Source: Sedimentitalea todarodis (GTDB lineage Bacteria > Pseudomonadota > Alphaproteobacteria > Rhodobacterales > Rhodobacteraceae). Taken from it: DNA of 64,000 nucleotides. Of the stretch, positions 25,077 through 32,158 are shown one piece after another. The stretch is from positions 47,448 through 111,447 of the forward strand of contig NZ_JASMWN010000019.1 in NCBI RefSeq assembly GCF_032595355.1, given 5' to 3'. Under the pieces are notes generated by a model. It was not told the DNA's origin. It searched no databases and saw only the letters and a program-made list of their open reading frames with translations. The translations under genes were made by a program, and so were the position numbers. The stretch's first letter is position 1, and each line of letters starts with the position of its first letter.

Positions 25077-25503
25077 CGCGGCGCCGATAGCCGCAATTCG
25101 CTCGCATCTTTGCCGTCTTGTGCCGCGCGCAATTGGAAAATCGTTTGCCCAGGACCCCCATCGTATGATCTCCGAGATGGTTCGATCTGATCTCCGGGGA
25201 CTGAGCACAAAGGTGAGCTTTCTGGAGTGCGCCATTGGGGCCGGACAGTTCGCCATGAAGGTATCGACCGGGTCGTGGTTCTGTAGGGGACAGCCTCGTG
25301 ATCAAGAAACGCCGCCGAAGAGGAATTGCGTCCTGAACTCGGACTACGGATTGCAGTGCCGATATCGTCAAGTAGCCCCCGTTAAACTGGTGTTAACCGC
25401 GATCGGAACAGCATGGTCGCCGTACGACAATTCAGGGCGGCGCGACGACGGAGTGATTTGACCTCACGTTGGAGATCGCTCCAATCAGACCGGGTGCAAG
25501 CAA
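25077..25503. other. Gene-free stretch between hutF and radC
   Basis: No convincing gene is seen in 427 bp. Short frames on both strands (for example 25120-25461 forward) lack ribosome sites and recognisable protein sequence. The one notable signal is a CtrA-type box at 25382-25396. The radC promoter is presumably here. Confidence 0.6.
25382..25396 (+). promoter_or_regulatory. CtrA-type binding site upstream of radC
   Basis: TTAA-ACTGGTG-TTAA, followed by C, is a full TTAA-N7-TTAAC pattern 107 bases before the first possible radC start. It is one of only two perfect matches I found in the window; the other is in the candidate origin. Confidence 0.55.
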
Positions 25504-26445
25504 GTGACAAATTGGATAATCAGCCAGTTTTCAAGGCAGGCGAATAATCGTGCGGTGAACGAGCGACCTGGCGCGGATCAGAAGCACGGACATCCGCCGG
25601 CGACCGGGTTTTCCGAAAATGCAATGCGCGGGCTTGCTGATCTTGATGCCCGCATACCGCCACCGGACGCCATAACCCAACCGGCATTTTCACCGTCGTA
25701 CAAGGCCAGAGGACGCCTGTCGGCAGACGCGTCCGCCGGGGGCGGATTGGTGACGGATCAGCATGGAAACAAGCGGCCGCATTACTGGGGGCACCGCGAA
25801 AGGTTGCGGACCCGGTTTCTGACCGGCGGTCACAAGCCCATGCCTGAATACGAGATACTTGAACTCCTGCTGTTCAATGCGATTGAGCGTATTGATGTCA
25901 AACCTCTCGCCAAGCGCCTGCTTTCGGCCTTTGGGGATTTGAATGGCGTTGTCGCCGCCTCCAAACACCGGCTCTTGCAGGTCGAGGGCGCAACGGACAG
26001 GGTTTACCTACAGTTGCGAATTGCCGAAGCCTTTGCACACCGCATGGCGCGCGCGAAGGTGTTGGAGCGCGACGTCCTCACCTCTTGGGACGACCTGATA
26101 GACTATTGCCGAACGTCGATGGCACATCGCGAAACCGAGCAGTTCCGCATCCTGTTCCTCGACCGCAAGAACACGATAATTGCAGATGAAGAGCAGGCGA
26201 CCGGAACGGTCGACCATGTGCCGGTCTACCCAAGAGAGATCGTCAAGCGTGCCCTGGAACTGAACGCGGGTGCCCTCATTCTGGTCCACAATCACCCCTC
26301 GGGCGACCCCACGCCAAGTCGGGAAGACATTCAGATGACACAGAAAATCGACGCCGCGTGCAAAACGATCGGCGTCGCCATCCACGACCATGTCGTTATC
26401 GGCAAGGAGGAAGAGTATTCCTTCCGTGCCTCTGGATTGCTCTGA
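25504..26445 (+). CDS. radC: RadC-family JAMM/MPN+ domain protein
   Basis: RadC proteins carry a JAMM metalloprotease-like domain; their biochemical role is unsettled, and the old link to DNA repair is doubtful. The zinc signature LVHNHPSGDPTPSREDI (H-x-H-x10-D) is near residue 260, with the upstream glutamate in the same domain. EILELLLFNAIERIDVKPLAKRLL is the helical N-terminal part. The frame gives 313 aa, longer than most relatives (about 225-260 aa). The first roughly 75 residues look poorly conserved, and neither GTG at 25504 nor ATG at 25624 has a clear ribosome site. The upstream CtrA box suggests control with competence-type genes. Confidence 0.9.
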   Translation: MTNWIISQFSRQANNRAVNERPGADQKHGHPPATGFSENAMRGLADLDARIPPPDAITQPAFSPSYKARGRLSADASAGGGLVTDQHGNKRPHYWGHRERLRTRFLTGGHKPMPEYEILELLLFNAIERIDVKPLAKRLLSAFGDLNGVVAASKHRLLQVEGATDRVYLQLRIAEAFAHRMARAKVLERDVLTSWDDLIDYCRTSMAHRETEQFRILFLDRKNTIIADEEQATGTVDHVPVYPREIVKRALELNAGALILVHNHPSGDPTPSREDIQMTQKIDAACKTIGVAIHDHVVIGKEEEYSFRASGLL

Positions 26446-26608
26446 TCCGCTTGCTGGTAGACAGGCACCATCCCGGCAGATACAATGCTGGAAGAGTCTC
26501 GGCTGGTCCAGTGACGACCCTGGCGCATTTCCAGAATGGCGTGGATACGGGCCCCAAGGCAGCGAGTCAATTTCAACGATATGAAAAACATGATGATTTT
26601 CGGTATGG

Positions 26609-26694
26609 TGGTGCCCAGGAGAGGACTCGAACCTCCACGTCCTTGCGAACACTAGCACCTGAAGCTAGCGCGTCTACCATTCCGCCACCTGGGC
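26609..26694 (-). tRNA. tRNA-Leu(CAG)
   Basis: On the reverse strand, GCCCAGG at the 5' end pairs with CCTGGGC at the 3' end, followed by A and an encoded CCA. The anticodon stem CTAGC/GCTAG encloses the loop TTCAGGT, giving anticodon CAG (reads CUG). A long variable arm (TGTTCGCAAGGACG region) and the T-loop GGTTCGAGTCC mark it as a class II leucine tRNA. The length is 86 nt including CCA. Confidence 0.97.
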
Positions 26695-26712
26695 AGGTGT
26701 CGTGAGGGGACC

Positions 26713-26740
26713 CTTTAAGTGGCACAGAGGGGGGTGTCAA
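26713..26740 (-). promoter_or_regulatory. Promoter of tRNA-Leu
   Basis: Read on the reverse strand, a perfect -35 TTGACA (26740-26735) is followed after 16 bases by TTAAAG (26718-26713). This ends 18 bases before the tRNA 5' end, a normal distance for a tRNA gene. Confidence 0.55.
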
Positions 26741-26901
26741 ACGGAAATTGCGAAAATCAAAAGCCTCCTCCATGAACGCCCGAGAGTGTCATCAAAACCG
26801 GCTTTGATCCCGGTCTACAAGTTGCGCGGCGTTTTTGCGGCTTGTTTGGCCGGGTTAGGGGCGGTAGATCGGATGAGACCCAACCTATAGGGAGCGCTGT
26901 C

Positions 26902-27885
26902 ATGTCCAAACTGGTCACAATCTATGGCGGATCCGGATTTGTGGGGCGTTATATCGCGCGCCACCTTGCGCAAGAGGGCTGGCGCGTTCGCGTCGCGGTG
27001 CGGCGTCCGAATGAAGCAATGTTCGTGCGCCCCTATGGCGTAGTCGGGCAGGTCGAGCCAGTGCTGTGCAACGTACGAGACGATGGTTCGGTGGCCGCGG
27101 TGATGCAGGGTGCAGACGCAGTTGTGAACTGTGTCGGGATATTGAACGAATCCGGCAAGAACAAATTTGACGCAATCCAAGCCGAGGGCGCCGAACGCAT
27201 CGCCCGCATCGCGGCAGGGCAAGGTATCGATCGCATGGTGCATCTCTCTGCCATCGGGGCGGATGCAGAGTCGGACAGTAACTACAGCCGGACCAAAGCG
27301 TTGGGCGAGGCCGCCGTTGTGAAACATATGCCGCAAGCCGTGATCCTGCGGCCTTCGGTTGTTTTCGGAACTGAGGACCAGTTCTTCAACCGCTTTGCCG
27401 GAATGACACGGCTGGGTCCGATCCTTCCGATCGCGGCCGGCGAAACGCGGTTTCAGCCGGTCTATGTCGATGACATCGCCAAGGCAGCCGTCAAGGCCGT
27501 GAACGGTGACGCTGCGCCGGGGGTCTATGAATTGGGCGGACCAGAGGTCAAGACCATGCGCGAACTGATTGCACAGATGCTAAAGGTCATCAGCCGTCGT
27601 CGCGTCGTGGTGAACATGCCATTCTGGATCGCGGGGATCATGGCGTTCAGTTTTGATATGCTTCAGGCCGCATCGTTCGGCCTGATCGGCAACGGTGTGC
27701 TGACACGCGATCAGCTTCGCAATCTTCGGCGCGACAATGTCGTCGCGGATGATGCCAGGGGTTTTGAGGACCTGGACATTTCGCCGATTGCGATGGAGTC
27801 GGTCCTGCCTGACTATCTGTGGCGGTTCCGGCCTTCCGGCCAGTATGACGCGCTTCAGAAATCAGCCAGCAATCTGCGGACCTGA
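26902..27885 (+). CDS. NAD(P)-binding protein, complex I NDUFA9-like (atypical SDR)
   Basis: This atypical short-chain dehydrogenase is related to the mitochondrial complex I accessory subunit NDUFA9, a family found in many alphaproteobacteria. The Rossmann loop GGSGFVGRYIARHL starts near residue 8. VNCVGILNESGKNKFDAIQ and VHLSAIGADAESDSNYSRTK are family blocks. VILRPSVVFGTEDQFFNRF leads into the C-terminal part, where a hydrophobic stretch (FWIAGIMAFSFDMLQAA) may contact the membrane. The ATG at 26902 follows GGGAG with good spacing and gives 327 aa; an upstream in-frame extension lacks support. The 3' end overlaps the convergent uppP by 24 bases. Confidence 0.88.
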   Translation: MSKLVTIYGGSGFVGRYIARHLAQEGWRVRVAVRRPNEAMFVRPYGVVGQVEPVLCNVRDDGSVAAVMQGADAVVNCVGILNESGKNKFDAIQAEGAERIARIAAGQGIDRMVHLSAIGADAESDSNYSRTKALGEAAVVKHMPQAVILRPSVVFGTEDQFFNRFAGMTRLGPILPIAAGETRFQPVYVDDIAKAAVKAVNGDAAPGVYELGGPEVKTMRELIAQMLKVISRRRVVVNMPFWIAGIMAFSFDMLQAASFGLIGNGVLTRDQLRNLRRDNVVADDARGFEDLDISPIAMESVLPDYLWRFRPSGQYDALQKSASNLRT

Positions 27886-28689
27886 TCCACTGTAGGCATA
27901 GATCAGCAACGCGATCCCCAGAACGATCCGATAGATCACGTAGGGCGTAAAGCTGATGCTGCGCAACAATCGCATCATGAGTGTCAGTGCCAGCAGTGCC
28001 GCGACAAAGGCGAGCGATGCGGCGATGGCCCCGTCGCGCATCGCGGAGGTGTCGGCATCCAGTGCGGCATCGGCCCCCAACAGGATGCCCGATGCCGCAA
28101 TTGTCGGGATCGACATCAGCATGGCAAGCCGGGCCGCATCTTCGCGGGTATAACCGAGACGGCGCGCTCCGGTGATGGTGATGCCGGATCTCGAGGTTCC
28201 GGGGATGAGGGAAATGGCTTGCCACAGCCCCATGATCAACGCGTCTTTCAAGGGCCAATCGGAAGCGGTCCTGTCCTGAGGTCCTGTCTGGTCGGCCCAG
28301 TAGAGAACGATGCCAAAGATCAACATGGTCCAGCCAATCACGGTGACCGAACGAAGCGTGTCGCTCAGCCCGGTGAAATGCAGGATGGCTCCGACAAGGA
28401 TGACCGGGATTGTGGCGATGATCAGGCCGAGGGCAAGCGCGGCACCGGGGGTGTCGACTCTGCCGACCAATAGGCGCGGCAAACCGAGAAGCCCGACCTT
28501 GACGTCGCTCCAGAAGTAAACCACCACCGCACCGAGCGTACCGACATGTACGGCGACGTCGATCAGCTGGCCCTGATCGTTCATACCGGTCAGACCGGGC
28601 AAGAGAATCAGGTGACCAGAGGACGAAACCGGTAGAAATTCGGTCAGACCCTGAATCAGAGCCACAAGGAAAAGTTGAAGCAGGGGCAT
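27862..28689 (-). CDS. uppP: Undecaprenyl-diphosphatase UppP (BacA)
   Basis: This integral membrane enzyme dephosphorylates undecaprenyl pyrophosphate to recycle the lipid carrier for peptidoglycan; overproduction gives bacitracin resistance in E. coli. LIQGLTEFLPVSSSGHLIL near residues 11-29 holds the first catalytic block, with the glutamate pair region and Ser/His. SLIPGTSRSGITITGARRLG near residue 160 is the second block, with the essential Arg. The 275 residues contain about eight membrane segments, normal for the family. The gene converges on and overlaps the NDUFA9-like gene by 24 bases at its 3' end. Confidence 0.96.
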   Translation of the reverse strand: MPLLQLFLVALIQGLTEFLPVSSSGHLILLPGLTGMNDQGQLIDVAVHVGTLGAVVVYFWSDVKVGLLGLPRLLVGRVDTPGAALALGLIIATIPVILVGAILHFTGLSDTLRSVTVIGWTMLIFGIVLYWADQTGPQDRTASDWPLKDALIMGLWQAISLIPGTSRSGITITGARRLGYTREDAARLAMLMSIPTIAASGILLGADAALDADTSAMRDGAIAASLAFVAALLALTLMMRLLRSISFTPYVIYRIVLGIALLIYAYSGSGPQIAG

Positions 28690-28789
28690 GTTTGCGTTTG
28701 ACCAGAGGTTTGATGCGTCGTGTCGACAGGTATAAGTGCTTTATAATAATAAGAAAGATCAATTATAGGTCCGGATTGCTGCCCAATAC

Positions 28790-28805
28790 TGGCGCGCGAT
28801 GTGCT
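28790..28805 (+). promoter_or_regulatory. Possible sigma-54 promoter upstream of gltD
   Basis: TGGCGC-N5-GTGCT resembles the -24/-12 consensus TGGCAC-N5-TTGCW with two mismatches and correct GG-N10-GC spacing. It lies 115 bases before the gltD start. Such matches arise easily in GC-rich DNA, so support is weak. Confidence 0.25.
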
Positions 28806-28919
28806 ATTTGTTGCGAAAACACTGTCGAAACAGGTTATTTAGGTCAGCAGTCGTGACTTTTAATCATTCTGGATATCGCTTAGAGACAATCCTGACCAAG
28901 ATATCATGGAGATCTCGCT

Positions 28920-30359
28920 GTGGCAAAGCAACCAATGCTGAAATTCGTTCAGATCGATCGGGACATGCCGGAAAAGCGTGATGCGGGCACGCGCCGTGAG
29001 GATTTCCAAGAGATCTATGCCGAATATGCGGATGCAAAGGCCAAGGAGCAGTCAAGCCGGTGCAGTCAGTGTGGCGTGCCCTATTGTCAGAGCCATTGTC
29101 CATTGCACAACAACATCCCCGACTGGTTGCGCCTGACGGCGGAAGGCCGGTTGCAAGAGGCCTACGAGGTGAGCCAGGCGACCAACACGTTCCCGGAAAT
29201 CTGCGGCCGTATCTGCCCGCAAGACAGGCTGTGCGAGGGCAATTGCGTGATCGAGCAGTCCGGACACGGCACAGTGACGATCGGTGCCGTCGAAAAATAC
29301 ATCACGGATACGGCATGGGAACAGGGCTGGATACAGCCCATTTCACCGGAAAACGAACGGCCAGAGAGCGTTGGGATCATTGGGGGTGGTCCGGGTGGGT
29401 TGGCTGCGGCGGACGTGCTGCGGCGGGCCGGTGTCCAGGTGACGATCTATGACCGTCATGACCGTGCCGGCGGGCTGCTGACCTATGGAATTCCGGGTTT
29501 CAAGCTTGAGAAAGACGTGGTGATGCGCCGGAACGAGCAGCTCGCGCAGGGCGGCGTGACGTTTCGATTGGGCTGTACCGTCGGCGAGGAAATCTCTTTC
29601 GAAGAGATCCGGGCCGCGCATGACGCCGTCATCATTGCTACGGGTGTTTACAAATCCCGTGACCTGGCGATGCCGGGAAGTGGATTGCAGGGTATCGAAA
29701 AGGCAATTGATTTCCTGACGGCGAGCAACCGAAAGAGCTTTGGTGACACGGTTGAGGACTTTGACTCCGGCAAGCTGAATGCAGAAGGCAAACGCGTGGT
29801 TGTGATCGGTGGCGGCGACACCGCTATGGACTGTGTGCGCACCAGCATCCGGCAGGGCGCCACAAGCGTCAAATGCCTGTACCGCCGGGATCGGGCCAAC
29901 ATGCCGGGCAGCCAGCGCGAAGTGGCCAATGCAGAAGAAGAAGGCGTCATATTCGAGTGGCTCAGTGCACCCAAAGGGTTTGTCGGTGATGATGGCGTGA
30001 CGGGCGTGATGGTCCAGAAAATGCGTCTCGGAGCACCTGACGCAAGCGGTCGGCAATCGCCGGAAGTCATTGAAGATGCGGATTATGTCGAGGATGCGGA
30101 ACTTGTGATCAAGGCCCTTGGCTTTGAGCCCGAAGACCTGCCGGCCTTGTGGGAGCAGCCGGAACTGGCAGTCACCCGCTGGGGCACGATCCGGGCGGAA
30201 TTCACTACCGGCGAGACCGCCATGGACGGCGTCTATGCCGTTGGGGACATCGTGCGCGGCGCATCCCTGGTGGTTTGGGCCATTCGCGACGGGCGCGACT
30301 GCGCCAAGGCCATTCTCACGCGCCTGAATTCGAGCGCAGCGGCGATCGCGGCGGAGTGA
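28920..30359 (+). CDS. gltD: Glutamate synthase (NADPH) small subunit
   Basis: Transfers electrons from NADPH through FAD and iron-sulfur clusters to the large subunit, which makes glutamate from glutamine and 2-oxoglutarate. The N-terminal cysteine-rich domain has RCSQCGVPYCQSHCPLHNN near residues 47-65 and ICGRICPQDRLCEGNC near 91-106. The FAD fold is GIIGGGPGGLAAADVLRRAG near 150 and the NADPH fold VVIGGGDTAMDC near 298. The 479-aa length is normal. GTG at 28920 is chosen, with GGAG about 9 bases upstream. Unusually, gltB is not adjacent: three small genes lie between. Confidence 0.96.
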   Translation: MAKQPMLKFVQIDRDMPEKRDAGTRREDFQEIYAEYADAKAKEQSSRCSQCGVPYCQSHCPLHNNIPDWLRLTAEGRLQEAYEVSQATNTFPEICGRICPQDRLCEGNCVIEQSGHGTVTIGAVEKYITDTAWEQGWIQPISPENERPESVGIIGGGPGGLAAADVLRRAGVQVTIYDRHDRAGGLLTYGIPGFKLEKDVVMRRNEQLAQGGVTFRLGCTVGEEISFEEIRAAHDAVIIATGVYKSRDLAMPGSGLQGIEKAIDFLTASNRKSFGDTVEDFDSGKLNAEGKRVVVIGGGDTAMDCVRTSIRQGATSVKCLYRRDRANMPGSQREVANAEEEGVIFEWLSAPKGFVGDDGVTGVMVQKMRLGAPDASGRQSPEVIEDADYVEDAELVIKALGFEPEDLPALWEQPELAVTRWGTIRAEFTTGETAMDGVYAVGDIVRGASLVVWAIRDGRDCAKAILTRLNSSAAAIAAE

Positions 30360-30577
30360 CTTGGGGAATTTCCGCAGGGTAACGGGTGCTATCATGATAT
30401 GAGAGCCTCCGGACTTGTCGGATCGAAGTGTTTTTCGGGATAGAGTTGCGAGTTGACGTGTTCTTGGGAACGGAAGGGATGCGCTCTGCCTGACGCAAAA
30501 CCGGGCACCCGAAGGCAAGCATCAAGCGCCAGCGCCGCTGACACACCTGACACACAGGTCAACAGAAGGTCGAGACC

Positions 30578-31285
30578 GTGAACACCAGATGGGGCAAGAA
30601 AACACACGATGCGGCGGAGCGTCTGGCCTGCGCCGTACTCTGTGCTGTTGCCCTTTTGGGAGTCGGCACCGCCTGCGCCCAGGTCGCGGTACCGGCGGAT
30701 TGCAAGGCCATCGCGACGGTTCTGAAAACCTCCTGCTATGCGACGACGCTTTTTGACTGCGGGGAATCGCGCGAGGCGCACACCTATCACGAAGGCAAGC
30801 TGCAGGTTGTTCATGCATTCACGCCCGCGTGGGAACTGACGGAATTTCGGCAACCCGGCTTCAGCGGGATGAAAATGTCGGCGGTTCCGGGTACCGTAGC
30901 CAATACCAATATCGCGGCCCTGTTGGAAGCCGGGTGGTCTCAGGAGACGGGGCAATTTACACTGAGCACCCGGATGATCGAAAATCGTCCGTATGTCCTG
31001 ACGGGGCGCATCGAGTTGACCGAAGAAACCGTTGCGCTTGGCGGCATCGAGTTTCGAAAAGCGCGGATGTTTCGTGTTTTCGAAACCGATATCGGAACCG
31101 GCGGTATGGAGTTTGAGATCGACATCTACCTATCGCCCGAACGGGATATCCTGTTCGAAGCGGACTGGTCGCGCAGCGTCTTTGGCAGCAACCAGGAGCA
31201 TTTCGCCCAGACTCCGTTTCATCTGGCCTGGCCCGGTCAACCGGGGTTCCTGTCAACGAAATCGGGGGGGAAATGCAATGGCTGA
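30578..31285 (+). CDS. Exported protein of unknown function
   Basis: I do not recognise this 235-aa protein. The N-terminus has a basic start and a hydrophobic run (LACAVLCAVALLGVGTACA) followed by AQVAVPAD, which looks like a signal peptide cleaved after ACA. A lipoprotein is less likely, since no clear lipobox follows. The mature part holds four or five cysteines (DCKAIA, TSCYATTLFDCGES and a C-terminal KCNG), which could form disulfides in the periplasm. The GTG start has AAGG about 9 bases upstream. The end overlaps the next gene by 8 bases, and that coupling continues through to gltB, so it is made together with glutamate synthase. Confidence 0.75.
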   Translation: MNTRWGKKTHDAAERLACAVLCAVALLGVGTACAQVAVPADCKAIATVLKTSCYATTLFDCGESREAHTYHEGKLQVVHAFTPAWELTEFRQPGFSGMKMSAVPGTVANTNIAALLEAGWSQETGQFTLSTRMIENRPYVLTGRIELTEETVALGGIEFRKARMFRVFETDIGTGGMEFEIDIYLSPERDILFEADWSRSVFGSNQEHFAQTPFHLAWPGQPGFLSTKSGGKCNG

Positions 31286-31709
31286 TCTGAATGGCCGCTG
31301 CATGTGCGGAGCGGTGACGGTTCGCGCCACAGCAGACAAGCCGATCCTGCGGGCCTGTCATTGCGACATGTGCCGCAGATGGGGCAGCAGCATGTTCATG
31401 TCGCTGCCGACCGATCCGGAATCGGTCGAAGTTGAGGGGCCGGTCCGGATCTTTCGGTCGTCCGACTGGGCCGAGCGCGCGTTCTGCGAAACATGCGGGT
31501 CGTCACTCTGGTACATGGCGCTTGAAGATCAGGTCCGGCAACTGGCCGCTGGGCTGTTTGACGATGCAGCTGGCAATACACTGAAACTGGAAATTTTCGC
31601 CGACAGGACACCAAAGGGCTATGCGTTCAGCGGCGAGCACCGTCGCCTGAGCGAAGCCGAATGTCTGGACCTGTTTGCACCAAAGGACAAAGCGGGGGAC
31701 AAAGCATGA
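31278..31709 (+). CDS. GFA/CENP-V family zinc protein (first of pair)
   Basis: This belongs to the glutathione-dependent formaldehyde-activating (GFA) or CENP-V fold. Despite the name, most members have no proven activity. Zinc ligands are visible as GRCMCGAV (residues 8 and 10), ACHCDMCRRWG near 36-41, and FCETCGSSLWY near 73-76. It has 143 residues. The ATG at 31278 sits 7 bases after a GGGGGG run and overlaps the previous stop by 8 bases. The stop overlaps the next GFA gene by 4 bases. It resembles its neighbour closely enough to suggest an old tandem duplication. Confidence 0.85.
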   Translation: MADLNGRCMCGAVTVRATADKPILRACHCDMCRRWGSSMFMSLPTDPESVEVEGPVRIFRSSDWAERAFCETCGSSLWYMALEDQVRQLAAGLFDDAAGNTLKLEIFADRTPKGYAFSGEHRRLSEAECLDLFAPKDKAGDKA

Positions 31710-32158
31710 GCACGTCTACGACTGGCGGCTGTCTGTGCGGCGCAGTGCGGTACAGCCTGAAACAGACGCCGGATCATATCGGCGCCTGTCATTGCGCCAT
31801 GTGCCGGAAATTCAGCGGTGGGATCGAATTGGGGCTGGATGTGCCTCTTGACGGGGTTGTCTGGGAGGGAGAGGACTCGATCCGGATCTACAATTCCAGT
31901 GAATGGGCGGAGCGCGGCTTCTGCGGAACCTGCGGATCAAGCCTGTTCTACCGGATATTGCCCGGCGATATCCTGCCAGATGGCATGATGAGCCTGTCGG
32001 CAGGATCGCTGGACGATCTCGGTGATCTGTCATTGACGCAAGAAGTCTATATCGACTGCAAGCCGGATGGCTATGCCTTTGCGGGCAGTCGCAAGCAACT
32101 GACCGAACAAGACGTGCTCGATTCGGTATCGGCCTTAGAAGAAGGAAACACTCCATGA
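31706..32158 (+). CDS. GFA/CENP-V family zinc protein (second of pair)
   Basis: This is the second tandem member of the GFA/CENP-V family, 150 residues. Zinc ligands again come in three groups: GGCLCGAVRY, GACHCAMCRKFSGG and GFCGTCGSSLFYR. The CHCxMCR and CxTCGSSL segments match those of the upstream copy. The ATG at 31706 forms ATGA with the upstream stop, and its own stop forms ATGA with the gltB start. It is therefore translationally coupled on both sides. No substrate can be inferred; a link to glutamate synthase is suggested only by position. Confidence 0.85.
   Translation: MSTSTTGGCLCGAVRYSLKQTPDHIGACHCAMCRKFSGGIELGLDVPLDGVVWEGEDSIRIYNSSEWAERGFCGTCGSSLFYRILPGDILPDGMMSLSAGSLDDLGDLSLTQEVYIDCKPDGYAFAGSRKQLTEQDVLDSVSALEEGNTP

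Noticed and set aside
25120..25461. Possible 113-aa protein between hutF and radC
   Set aside because: No ribosome site, no known domain, and it overlaps another open frame on the opposite strand; probably non-coding.
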